A stretch of DNA of 64,000 nt from Alteromonas sp. 1_MG-2023 (GTDB lineage Bacteria > Pseudomonadota > Gammaproteobacteria > Enterobacterales > Alteromonadaceae). Below, piece after piece: positions 1-7,984 of this stretch. Below the pieces are notes generated by a model, which did not search any database, was not told the origin of the DNA, and saw only the letters and a list, made by a program, of their open reading frames with translations. A program made the translations under genes and the position numbers. Within the stretch, counting starts at the first letter, position 1; each line of letters begins with the position of its first letter. The stretch covers positions 62,001 to 126,000 of the forward strand of contig NZ_JAUOQH010000001.1 in the NCBI RefSeq assembly GCF_030547075.1, in the 5' to 3' direction.

Positions 1-283
1 CCATGGCCATACTAGCCGTGAAAGAGCTGTCTTGATCAAGTATTACCGCATGGGATAGACCATTTTCAAAAAGATAATTGAGCCCAACATTCTGCGCTTC
101 GGCAATACCTACATTATTGGGAAAATGAAAATACTGGCAACTAGGAGAAAGTGTTAACGGGGTTTCATTGGCGGAATTATCAACCAGCGCCACGGGTAAC
201 TTATGACTTGCGAGTTCATCAAGCAATGATTGAACATGCTCTACATCAGGGTGATAGAGAACAATGACGAGACCGCAATTCAA
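1..283 (-). CDS. Family 2 glycosyltransferase, rhamnosyltransferase-like (partial, C-terminus outside window)
   Basis: The reading frame enters from the left edge and its N-terminus is inside the window. It begins with a hydrophobic beta strand (GLVIVLYHPD), continues with LVDNS, then the nucleotide-sugar stretch NNVGIAEAQNVG, and reaches the acidic motif LDQDSS. This NxGIAxAQNxG plus DQDS pattern is typical of GT2 rhamnosyltransferases, which transfer dTDP-rhamnose on the cytoplasmic face during O-antigen or capsule assembly. The likely start is a TTG at 283 that overlaps the TGA stop of the upstream glycosyltransferase, because a TAA lies just before it in the same frame. The overlap suggests translational coupling. 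Donor and acceptor cannot be read from the sequence. Confidence 0.8.
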   Translation of the reverse strand, partial: MNCGLVIVLYHPDVEHVQSLLDELASHKLPVALVDNSANETPLTLSPSCQYFHFPNNVGIAEAQNVGLNYLFENGLSHAVILDQDSSFTASMAM

Positions 284-1167
284 TGTTTACCGAACCTATC
301 TAATAAATGACGATCAAGCTTATAAGCAAGTTTTACAATCTTTCCAGGCATTAAACGCAATGATAAAACGCCACAAGCATAAGCTACGTTATAAGGGGTC
401 AATTTATTTAATTTAAGCATAGCATTGAATCTTGCTCTGAATTCATTGATTGATTTGCTGAGCCCCCTACGCTTGTAAAAGTTATTGACTCGACGAAAGT
501 GAAGCAATCGATCCTTAAGGTTTCTAAACACAAATCCCTTTGACGCAAGCGTTACCCAAAGAAAGTAGTCTTGGGTGTTCATTAGACTACTATCGTATCG
601 ATAACCCTGCTGAAACACCGTATACCGAATAACTACAGTAGGATGATTAAGCGAGCATCTTCGCGGTAAAATACTAACAATTTGCTTATGTGAGGACGGC
701 ATTACGCGAGCCCCCACTTTGTTGCCATGTTCGTTTATTTCAGTGAGGGCAGAGCCCAATACTGAGATATACGCATGCTTGCGCAAATAGCTTATTTGAC
801 GTGCTAAGCGAGTAGGTATAGAGATATCATCAGCATCCATTCTTACAAAATAAGATGGGCTAAGTGTTAACCCCCATTCCGCGGCTTTATTCATACAACT
901 TGCTAAGCCTGGTTGAGTCGAGTTTTGTGCCAACACGACCCGCTCGTCAGAGAATGCTTTATCTTTGAGTTTGTTCATCATTTTGACGGTTATTTCGCCG
1001 TCTATAACGATGATAAAAACAAAGTCTTGATAAGTTTGTTCTAAAATACTGTCTATTGCTTGTTCTACCCAATCAACCTTGTCTCCGCCATAGACAGCCA
1101 TTGCCACTAAGGTCTCAACGCTTTTGTTGTTATTGTTGTTGTGCAGAATTGAAAGGCTTGTGTCCAA
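280..1167 (-). CDS. Family 2 glycosyltransferase
   Basis: A 295-residue GT-A fold glycosyltransferase. It has the N-terminal VAMAVYGG strand, an AIDSILEQTYQDF segment, and the metal-binding motif RMDADD near residue 110, followed by PTRLARQ. NTQDYFLW near residue 200 resembles the catalytic-base region of AmsE-like and related capsule or exopolysaccharide transferases. The protein would act in the cytoplasm on a lipid-linked saccharide. The start is a TTG at 1167 with no convincing Shine-Dalgarno sequence, so the true start may differ by a few codons. A run of five Asn codons lies close to the N-terminus. The gene sits downstream of the WecA-type gene and upstream of another GT2, consistent with a biosynthetic operon on the minus strand. 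Confidence 0.85.
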   Translation of the reverse strand: MDTSLSILHNNNNNKSVETLVAMAVYGGDKVDWVEQAIDSILEQTYQDFVFIIVIDGEITVKMMNKLKDKAFSDERVVLAQNSTQPGLASCMNKAAEWGLTLSPSYFVRMDADDISIPTRLARQISYLRKHAYISVLGSALTEINEHGNKVGARVMPSSHKQIVSILPRRCSLNHPTVVIRYTVFQQGYRYDSSLMNTQDYFLWVTLASKGFVFRNLKDRLLHFRRVNNFYKRRGLSKSINEFRARFNAMLKLNKLTPYNVAYACGVLSLRLMPGKIVKLAYKLDRHLLDRFGKH

Positions 1168-1336
1168 ACAGAATTACCAATTTTAAAAGCGTTGATTTAG
1201 GAGAAAAGTAACAGAGAAGCGCTTTCTTGTCTTATTACACTATTTATTAGGGATCCAATATCTGAAATTCTGTGTTGAGAACCCAGTAGTAGGGATACAG
1301 TTATCGTACGAATGAGCACAGTATCAACAATGTGCT

Positions 1337-2392
1337 CTAACGCTTTTTGATAAAGCGAAGAACGCTCCAAATATTCTGAATAACGATACTATACAAGACA
1401 AGTAAACAAATAAAACCCCAAAACATAATGTATTCAGGTACGAAATATAATTCGCCGAGGATTCCTACTAAACAATAACAAGCCCCCATGAATAAAATAG
1501 CAATAAGAGATTGTCTACTGGTTAGCCCGGCCCGCATAAATATATTATGCAAATGTTGACGGTCAGGTCGAAGCATAGATTGCCCTTTACGAGCACGACG
1601 ATACATAATCGCGGCCATGTCCATTAATGGCAAGCCAACTAACCATACCGCAGTAATAGGTCTAAAGGCGGCGCTATCACCTTGAGTGTGATCGACCAAT
1701 AGCCATACAATGGTTAGGCCTACGAACATACTGCCCGCATCGCCCATAAATATTTTGTTCCCTTTAAAGCCCTTCCAACTTAAATTAAAGGCCAAAAAAG
1801 GTACGATGGCGGCTACGATAATTAACGGTTCCATAATCGCGGCACCGTTGCCCGTAGAGATTAAGAATCCTGCTAGCGTAAGAAGAATAACAAGACTCAT
1901 TCCTCCTGCTAAGCCATCTATACCATCGATCATATTAAATGCGTTAATTACACCTACTACACATATAACTGTGAAGAAATAGCCACCAATATCTAATGCT
2001 ATGTTGCCGAATCCAAAAATATTGCCTAAAGAAGTAATATAATTTTGCGCGCTCCACGCCATAATGGATGCCACGCCGAATTGACACATCAAACGCCCTT
2101 TCGCACTTAAGTCAAAACGATCGTCAAGCATACCTAACAATACAACGAAGGCTGAAGCAGTAAAGAAAAGAGGGTTGTTTTTCATCCAAACGTCTGTAGC
2201 TACGCTAGCCACGAGTACGGCCATAAAAATAGCGACGCCACCGGTTAAAGGAACAATTCCCGCATGTCGTTTTCTCGCACTAGGTTGGTCAACCAACCCA
2301 AACTGATGTGCTAATGGCGTCATAACCACTAACAAAATCAGGGCAACAAAAAAAGCAGTGAAAAGCGGAACAAACTGCAAATAAGCTAGCAT
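1337..2392 (-). CDS. wecA: WecA-type undecaprenyl-phosphate sugar-1-phosphate transferase
   Basis: A polytopic membrane protein of 351 residues in the MraY/WecA/TagO family (E. coli WecA has 367). Visible family motifs are DDRFDL around residue 90, NAFNMIDGIDGLAGG around 150, KIFMGDAGSMFVG around 215, and the basic cytoplasmic loop RPDRQHLHN around 277. These bind Mg2+ and the nucleotide sugar, normally UDP-GlcNAc, which is transferred as sugar-1-phosphate to undecaprenyl phosphate to start a lipid-linked glycan. It is the first gene of the minus-strand polysaccharide run and lies divergent from the capsule export operon. Sugar specificity is inferred, so the symbol is a best guess. No strong ribosome-binding site precedes the ATG. 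Confidence 0.85.
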   Translation of the reverse strand: MLAYLQFVPLFTAFFVALILLVVMTPLAHQFGLVDQPSARKRHAGIVPLTGGVAIFMAVLVASVATDVWMKNNPLFFTASAFVVLLGMLDDRFDLSAKGRLMCQFGVASIMAWSAQNYITSLGNIFGFGNIALDIGGYFFTVICVVGVINAFNMIDGIDGLAGGMSLVILLTLAGFLISTGNGAAIMEPLIIVAAIVPFLAFNLSWKGFKGNKIFMGDAGSMFVGLTIVWLLVDHTQGDSAAFRPITAVWLVGLPLMDMAAIMYRRARKGQSMLRPDRQHLHNIFMRAGLTSRQSLIAILFMGACYCLVGILGELYFVPEYIMFWGFICLLVLYSIVIQNIWSVLRFIKKR

Positions 2393-2825
2393 TCTAAGTA
2401 AAACCTCATACCACCATAGCTGGCGCTACCCAACAGCAGTCTTTCGCTGAAAAGTATTCTCCCAAAGTGGGATATTTGAACTAGGTTGGTATCCATATTA
2501 AAAAAACATCCTTTGTTACGGCCTACCGAGAGCTTCATTCTCTTATTAGAGCGGGATAGGATAAACCCCCATATCATAATAAACATTCTTAGTGGTAACC
2601 ACCCTTAGCCGTAAAAAGTTTCTTATCTGCTGTCATATTATCACCACTTTTGAAAAGTGTAGCGCAAAAATTACACAATCTTTTGAAAGTACTGACAAAT
2701 GCAGAAAAATTCGATTAAATAACGCCCCATCGTCGCTCAACCCGTATTTATCAACTTACGAAAACATGTTTTTCTTAAATCTTATGGTATCCTAGCGCCA
2801 AATTGCTATATGGATATGACAGTCA
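2393..2825. other. Divergent intergenic region between wecA-like gene and capsule export operon
   Basis: These 433 bases should hold promoters for both polysaccharide transcription units. Two short frames (2386-2586 minus and 2592-2795 plus) lack family features and I do not call them. The minus strand carries GGGTAGCGCC at about 2423-2432, a partial match to the ops element read by RfaH/NusG-like antiterminators. No full JUMPstart consensus was found. No clean sigma-70 promoter could be assigned for either direction. Confidence 0.5.
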
Positions 2826-3230
2826 ATGTTAAATACGCAAAAAGGGGCTCTCTTACTCGTTACGCTTTCAAGTATACTAGCAGCGTGCAGTAATGTGCCT
2901 AAATCAACATCCGCCGATATTCCGCTTGTACATTCTTCGCTAGCATACTCTTTGTCTGCCGAGAAAGATGTAGCAATAAGCGTTCCAAAGTTGAACGCTT
3001 CATTTTCTCAAAAGCTTAATATCCAAATCATGTTCGAAGGTGTCGATTACCGAACCACGAAGTTCTATACCTCTGCGACAGGAAATGATTGCATCCGTTT
3101 TCAAGCAGTGGAACCTCGCGCGAAAGCTCCCAAAGCAACTAGCAATGATAAACTTACCGCGTGTAAACGAGGGGGTTCATGGTCTGTTTTGAGCCCGTTG
3201 GTCGTCTCTGTTCAAGAATCAGGAGAATAA
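2826..3230 (+). CDS. Small lipoprotein, first gene of capsule export operon (unknown function)
   Basis: A 134-residue precursor with a clear signal peptidase II site: a hydrophobic stretch ending in the lipobox LAAC, with the lipidated Cys at residue 21. The mature protein has two further cysteines (in NDCIRF and TACKRG) that could form a disulfide. I do not recognise the family. It ends one base before the KpsD-like gene, whose ribosome-binding site overlaps its stop, so the two are very likely co-translated. The neighbouring KpsD-like protein has an ordinary signal peptide without a lipobox, so this lipoprotein may supply an outer-membrane anchor or help export. That role is inference from position only. 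Confidence 0.75.
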   Translation: MLNTQKGALLLVTLSSILAACSNVPKSTSADIPLVHSSLAYSLSAEKDVAISVPKLNASFSQKLNIQIMFEGVDYRTTKFYTSATGNDCIRFQAVEPRAKAPKATSNDKLTACKRGGSWSVLSPLVVSVQESGE

Positions 3231-3234
3231 TTTG
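3221..3234 (+). promoter_or_regulatory. Ribosome-binding site fixing a TTG start for the KpsD-like gene
   Basis: AGGAG at 3221-3225 lies six bases upstream of TTG at 3232 and overlaps the end of the lipoprotein gene. The signal peptide begins directly after this codon, so TTG is the preferred start. Confidence 0.75.
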
Positions 3235-5058
3235 AATTCGTTTAAATTAACCTTTGTTTCGCTCACGGCATTAATTGTTCTTTCAATCAGCATGCTATCT
3301 CAAACTGTTGTGGCACAAAGTGCAGAACAAATAGAACAACTGAGACAACGAGCTCAACAAACTGGGTCCTCTACTACATCTACAGCTACTGGCGTTTCTC
3401 CCCTCAGTGTGCAAAGCCAACGCACTTTGCCAGGCGCAAATAGCACGCAAAGTACTATGGGAGAATTTAGTACTCAGCCTCGAAGTGGCCTTTCATTACC
3501 CGGCGAACCGACTATTGAAAGCGTATTTCCTCAACAAATGGCTATGGCAAACCCGCCATTTGCTGCCAACCTATTTATTGGTGGTTTTGAGTCTGAAAGA
3601 ACTACAGGCTTAAACGATAACTACCTGGTTGCCCCTGGGGATAAAATCTCTATTTGGCTATGGGGTGCGATTAATTATTCTGATGTTTCGACTGTTGACA
3701 ATCAAGGTAATATCTTCATTCCTAATATTGGCCCAGTTCGGGTTGCTAACACGCCAGCGGGTTCAGTAAACCAGACCGTTAGTAGTAAAATTCGTCAGGT
3801 TTATACCAACGACGTAAATGTATACGTCAACTTACTCACTTCCACCCCAGTAGCGGTTTATGTTTCAGGCCCTATTTTACGCCCAGGTCAATATGCAGGT
3901 TTAGCATCCGACAGCGTGCTGTATTATTTGAAACGCGCTGGAGGTATTGATTTTCAGCGCGGCAGCTTCAGACAAATTGACGTTATTCGCAATAATGAAG
4001 TTATAGCTACCGCTGATTTATATGCATTTTTCAGAAACGGTAAACTGCCAAAAATTTCTTTTAAAGATGGCGATACCATTTTAGTTCGCCCTATTGGCAA
4101 TACTATCGTGGTTGAAACTGGAGCTCGAAATAGTTTTACTTTTGAGTTTTCAGACGAAGAACTCACCGGTGAAGTAGTAAACTACTTTGCGCGTCCTGGC
4201 GAGTTTGCATCTCACGCGTCAGTAGCAGGCGTAAGAGACAACAAACAATTTGCACGGTATTTAAGTCTTACTGATTTTGAAGCGCTGCCATTAAGGGCCG
4301 GCGATACTGTTGAATATGTAGCTGACAATGAAGCGCAAATTTATCGTATTAATGTAGCGGGCGCATTTTCAGGCGCATCACAACTAATGGTAGATAAAGG
4401 CACTCGTTTGCTTGATGTGCTGGATCACATTGAAGCGGATACGGCCTTATCTGATACGCAGAATATTTATCTATTGCGAGAAAGTGTTGCGATAAAACAA
4501 AAAGAAATTATCGAACAAGGTTTGGAGCGTTTAGAGCGCAGCATGTATACGGCACCTATTAGTTCAACGGGAGAAGGTACTATTCGAGCTCAAGAAGCCC
4601 AATTGGTAGCTGACTTTATCGCGAGAGCCCGTCAGGTTGAGCCCCAAGGGCGGGTGGTTGTGTCGGAAAATGGCGACACTGCCAATATTCTTTTAGAACC
4701 AAACGATACTATTGTTATTCCTGAAATCACCGATCTTATTCATATTGGTGGTGAGGTTTTACTTCCTCAATCGGTCGTATTTAACCCAGACGCCACTACA
4801 GAAGATTACATTGCTTGGGCCGGAGGGTTTACTGAGCGCGCTGAAGATGAGCGAATCTTGATAGTACGCAAAAATGGGAACGTTGCTTTCGCCAATATCG
4901 ATAACGGTATTTTAACTGCTAACGGCGGTGATGCTCATTTATTACCTGGGGACCAGATTATCGTGCTGCCAGCCATTGATACTAAAGTGCTTCAAGCGGT
5001 GAAAGATATTACTCAAATTATCTATCAAATCGCCGTTGCTGCAAATGTGGCCACTTAA
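3232..5058 (+). CDS. kpsD: KpsD/Wza-family capsule polysaccharide export protein (SLBB domains)
   Basis: A 608-residue periplasmic/outer-membrane export protein. An N-terminal signal peptide ends near AQSA (about residue 29) without a lipobox. A Gln/Ser/Thr-rich linker follows, then the polysaccharide export domain: YLVAPGDKISIWLWG near 133, GNIFIPNIGPV near 162, and an SLBB-like stretch VYVSGPILRPGQYAG near 203. Another SLBB-like segment (HIGGEVLLPQSV) lies near residue 505. Length and arrangement resemble KpsD of group 2 capsules (558 residues in E. coli K5) more than the shorter lipoprotein Wza. It forms the outer-membrane conduit with KpsE and the KpsMT ABC transporter, whose genes follow directly. 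The start is TTG with a good ribosome-binding site. Confidence 0.88.
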   Translation: MNSFKLTFVSLTALIVLSISMLSQTVVAQSAEQIEQLRQRAQQTGSSTTSTATGVSPLSVQSQRTLPGANSTQSTMGEFSTQPRSGLSLPGEPTIESVFPQQMAMANPPFAANLFIGGFESERTTGLNDNYLVAPGDKISIWLWGAINYSDVSTVDNQGNIFIPNIGPVRVANTPAGSVNQTVSSKIRQVYTNDVNVYVNLLTSTPVAVYVSGPILRPGQYAGLASDSVLYYLKRAGGIDFQRGSFRQIDVIRNNEVIATADLYAFFRNGKLPKISFKDGDTILVRPIGNTIVVETGARNSFTFEFSDEELTGEVVNYFARPGEFASHASVAGVRDNKQFARYLSLTDFEALPLRAGDTVEYVADNEAQIYRINVAGAFSGASQLMVDKGTRLLDVLDHIEADTALSDTQNIYLLRESVAIKQKEIIEQGLERLERSMYTAPISSTGEGTIRAQEAQLVADFIARARQVEPQGRVVVSENGDTANILLEPNDTIVIPEITDLIHIGGEVLLPQSVVFNPDATTEDYIAWAGGFTERAEDERILIVRKNGNVAFANIDNGILTANGGDAHLLPGDQIIVLPAIDTKVLQAVKDITQIIYQIAVAANVAT

Positions 5059-5063
5059 TAACG

Positions 5064-5843
5064 ATGGTTACGTTTAAAAACCAACTCTACGCATGGAGAA
5101 GTGTGATTTTCGCACTTTTCCTGAGGGAGTTTCAGAGTAAGTTCAACGATAAATTCGGGTTGAGTTGGGCTTTTATAGAACCCTTTATCTTTATTGCTGT
5201 ACTTTCATTTATAAGGGGTATGATCAGTGGCAATGATGTTCACTCAATACCTTTATTTATTTTCATGATGATCGGGCTCGTAGGTCTTCAGACATTAACT
5301 GGTAACCTCATATCAGTTTCAATGTCTATTCGTAAAAATAAGCCTTTATATGCCTTCAGGCAGGTTTTACCTATTGCAGCTGTTATCACTGCGGGATTTG
5401 TGGAGTTGTCAATAAAAACTGTGGTCATCGCACTGCTCGCTCTAGCTCTATATCTCCTAGGTGACGGATTTAAAATAAATGACCCCTTGCTTTTGATAAC
5501 CCTTTATCTCTTACTTTGGTTATTTTCTGTCTCACTTGGCTTGATTTTTGCCATTGCTGCGGCATTTGTGCCTGAAGTAGATAAGATAAAATCAATGCTA
5601 ACACGCCCGTTAATCTTTATATCCTGTGTATTTTTCAGCCTCCAGGATATGCCGGAATATCTCTGGCCGTACTTCACTTGGAATCCTCTTGCCCACTTCA
5701 ACGAATTAGCTCGTTACGCGTGCTTTGAATCATATGGCCATAAAGGAGTGTCTTTAAGTTTCACTATAAAAGTCACTATTGTGCTCTTTTTCCTAAGTTT
5801 ATCTCTCTACCACATCACCTGGAAGAAGGTGTTGTCACGATGA
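5064..5843 (+). CDS. kpsM: KpsM-like ABC-2 transporter permease for capsule export
   Basis: A 259-residue integral membrane protein of the ABC-2 polysaccharide permease family. The N-terminal cytoplasmic segment FLREFQSKFNDKFGLSWAFIEP is characteristic of KpsM/Wzm proteins, and about six hydrophobic segments follow. With KpsT it moves the lipid-linked polysaccharide across the inner membrane. The gene starts five bases after the KpsD-like gene and its stop overlaps the kpsT start by 4 nt (ATGA), indicating translational coupling. Length matches E. coli KpsM (258). Confidence 0.92.
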   Translation: MVTFKNQLYAWRSVIFALFLREFQSKFNDKFGLSWAFIEPFIFIAVLSFIRGMISGNDVHSIPLFIFMMIGLVGLQTLTGNLISVSMSIRKNKPLYAFRQVLPIAAVITAGFVELSIKTVVIALLALALYLLGDGFKINDPLLLITLYLLLWLFSVSLGLIFAIAAAFVPEVDKIKSMLTRPLIFISCVFFSLQDMPEYLWPYFTWNPLAHFNELARYACFESYGHKGVSLSFTIKVTIVLFFLSLSLYHITWKKVLSR

Positions 5844-6514
5844 TCAAATTAGAAGACGTGACAAAAAGTTATCCTAGTAAAATGGGGCCTCAGTACATCT
5901 TTAAAAATCTCAATTTTAGTTTCCCTACTGAAAATAATGTGGCCATACTGGGCAAAAATGGCGCAGGTAAATCAACCCTTTTTCGTATGTTGGCAAAAAG
6001 CGAATACCCCGATAAGGGCCGTGTACTTACCAACAAAGCCATGTCTTGGCCTGTTGCACTACAAACCGGTGTTCATCCCCAAATGACTGGGCGGGAGAAC
6101 ACCCGCTTTATTGGTCGGATAAATAACGTTGCGTCGCTTCCTGAATACGAAGAAAAAGTCCAAGCTTTCGCTGAACTAGGCGAGCGTTTTGACTTACCCG
6201 TGCGTACTTACTCTTCAGGTATGAGAGCTAAGTTTGTTTTTGCTTGTTGTATGAATATTGATTTCGACATCTATCTTATCGATGAGGCGACCTCCGTAGG
6301 CGATCCTCTATTTAGAAAAAAAGCGAGAGCTTCGCTTAAAGAGAAGAGTGAAACGGCAGGGGTTATCATGGTAAGTCACGAACTGGATCAAATACGCGAA
6401 TTCTGTACATCAGCCGTTATTATAGATGATGGCAAGTTGTATTATTATGCTGATCTTGAAGAAGGCATCGATGTGTATACGCAAGATGCAGATAATAAAA
6501 AATCGTTAAAATAG
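5840..6514 (+). CDS. kpsT: KpsT-like ABC transporter ATPase for capsule export
   Basis: A 224-residue ATPase. Walker A GKNGAGKST is at residues 38-46, the signature SSGMRAK near 126-131, Walker B IYLIDE near 144-149, and the switch histidine in SHE near 180. The short length without a C-terminal carbohydrate-binding domain fits the KpsT type (group 2 capsules), not the O-antigen Wzt type with a recognition domain. It powers the KpsM permease. The start overlaps the end of kpsM by four bases. Confidence 0.93.
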   Translation: MIKLEDVTKSYPSKMGPQYIFKNLNFSFPTENNVAILGKNGAGKSTLFRMLAKSEYPDKGRVLTNKAMSWPVALQTGVHPQMTGRENTRFIGRINNVASLPEYEEKVQAFAELGERFDLPVRTYSSGMRAKFVFACCMNIDFDIYLIDEATSVGDPLFRKKARASLKEKSETAGVIMVSHELDQIREFCTSAVIIDDGKLYYYADLEEGIDVYTQDADNKKSLK

Positions 6515-6525
6515 GTTTATTAAAC

Positions 6526-7650
6526 GTGGAAAAAAATCTAACTAAACTGAACGACCTGATGAAGCGTCATAAAACGCTTTTGTTAGTGTTGCCTTGGTTT
6601 TTATATGCCTTCTATCTCATTGTTTGGGCTGCACCTCAATATGAGAGTCAAAGCCAATTAATTGTAAAATCCAGTGACGGTGGAAGCAGTTTCGACCCTT
6701 CTTCATTACTTATGTCGGCAGGCATGGGTTCCAGTGGGTTTAGCAACGAAAGTCAATTAGTAGAAGCCTATATTAAATCTGCAGACATGATTAAGTACTT
6801 GGATAAGACCATTAGCTTAAGTGAACACTATATGTCTGATGAGGCCGATATGTTTAGTGGCCTTTCAAGTAACCATAAACAAGAAAGCTTCTACCAGTTT
6901 TACTTAGAGCATGTTGAAGTAAGTGTTGACTCAGCCTCTTCGGTAATTTCATTGCGCACCCGTGCATTCAACCCCGAATTCGCCCAAGTCATAAACCAAG
7001 CTATTGTGGTAAAAGCAGAAGAGTTTATAAACAATATCAATAACAATCTGGCCAAATCAAAGCTGACGTTTGCAAAAGGTGAGCATGAAATTGTCGAGCA
7101 GAAGCTTCAGCAGGCCAAAACAGAAATATTGGGTTTTCAGTCTAAATATAATGTACTTGATCCTACCGCGGAAGGTGCTGCTTTTCAGCAAATCGCATTT
7201 TCTTTAGAAGCCACCTTGGCCCAAAAGAAGGCTGAGCTGAGCACTATATCAACCATGATGTCTGATGCTGCCCCAGAGGTGATTAACATCAAGCGAGAAA
7301 TCGGTGCGTTACAACGTGAAATAAATAAACGTAAAGAGCAAATAAGCACCACAGATCCTGACAGCGCAGACAGTGATCTCTCTGTTGGTGAACTAATGGC
7401 ACAGTATAGCAACCTCCAAGTTCAGTTGCAGTTGGCAATACAAGCATTTTCTTCTTCCCTTATTACATTAGAAAATGCCCGTGTAGAAACCTATCAAAAG
7501 TTACAACACTTAGTTACCATCGAGTCGCCTACCCTACCTGATGACAATAAATACCCAACGGTCGTTTACAACTTAGTGTTATTTGGCGTGATGCTTCTAT
7601 TGCTTTATGGCATCATTCGTATTGTACTCGCTACAATTAGAGAGTTGTAA
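6526..7650 (+). CDS. kpsE: KpsE-like capsule export inner-membrane/periplasmic adaptor (Wzz/PCP family)
   Basis: A 374-residue protein with one transmembrane segment near residues 17-34, a large periplasmic region with coiled-coil character around 190-320 (many Gln, Glu, Lys), and a second transmembrane segment near 345-370. This two-helix polysaccharide co-polymerase topology matches KpsE/CtrB. It bridges KpsMT to the KpsD-like outer-membrane protein. The start is a GTG eleven bases after kpsT. It is the last gene of the export operon and is followed by a strong terminator. KpsC, KpsS, KpsF and KpsU are not in the window. Confidence 0.87.
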   Translation: MEKNLTKLNDLMKRHKTLLLVLPWFLYAFYLIVWAAPQYESQSQLIVKSSDGGSSFDPSSLLMSAGMGSSGFSNESQLVEAYIKSADMIKYLDKTISLSEHYMSDEADMFSGLSSNHKQESFYQFYLEHVEVSVDSASSVISLRTRAFNPEFAQVINQAIVVKAEEFINNINNNLAKSKLTFAKGEHEIVEQKLQQAKTEILGFQSKYNVLDPTAEGAAFQQIAFSLEATLAQKKAELSTISTMMSDAAPEVINIKREIGALQREINKRKEQISTTDPDSADSDLSVGELMAQYSNLQVQLQLAIQAFSSSLITLENARVETYQKLQHLVTIESPTLPDDNKYPTVVYNLVLFGVMLLLLYGIIRIVLATIREL

Positions 7651-7670
7651 GGCTCAATACATAGAAACTT

Positions 7671-7719
7671 ATTTGTATCGCACTTAGTTAGTTGTAGTAA
7701 AAGTGCGATACAAATTTTT
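7671..7719 (+). terminator. Rho-independent terminator of capsule export operon
   Basis: A perfect 15-bp inverted repeat with arms at 7671-7685 and 7701-7715 and a 15-nt loop, the right arm running into a T tract (7715-7719). It starts about 20 bases after the KpsE-like stop. Confidence 0.88.
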
Positions 7720-7984
7720 AAATAAACGACAGAAAATACGCTATTTACGCTTTCATTTTCTAAGCTTTCTCGCCTTTAAGATCCCACAGGACAAACTAAC
7801 TAACAACGCTCACTTTTCCACCAAACATCCCTTTTGACAGCCTTATCAGTGGAGTTTGTCGCCCAAATCTTGTGTCTTTACCCTAGCTTTAGTATAACGG
7901 CTTATCCTTTATTGGACCTATATCAAAAGAGCTCGCAAATTAAGAGCTCTATTATAACAACCATAATTAATATGGAATGATGAC
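7720..7984 (+). promoter_or_regulatory. Promoter and leader of the POT transporter gene
   Basis: A sigma-70-like promoter is visible: TTGTGT at 7870-7875, a 17-nt spacer, and TATAAC at 7893-7898. It predicts a leader of about 80 nt. The leader contains a small hairpin, AGAGCTC (7928-7934) with GAGCTCT (7944-7950). Nothing else recognisable lies between the capsule terminator and this promoter. Confidence 0.55.

Noticed and set aside
1121..1145. Trinucleotide repeat (poly-Asn) at the start of a glycosyltransferase as a phase-variation switch
   Set aside because: The unit is three bases, so slippage keeps the frame and cannot switch the gene on or off.
2386..2586. 66-codon minus-strand frame overlapping the wecA start
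   Set aside because: No domain or signal, and it fills a region that must hold the promoter.
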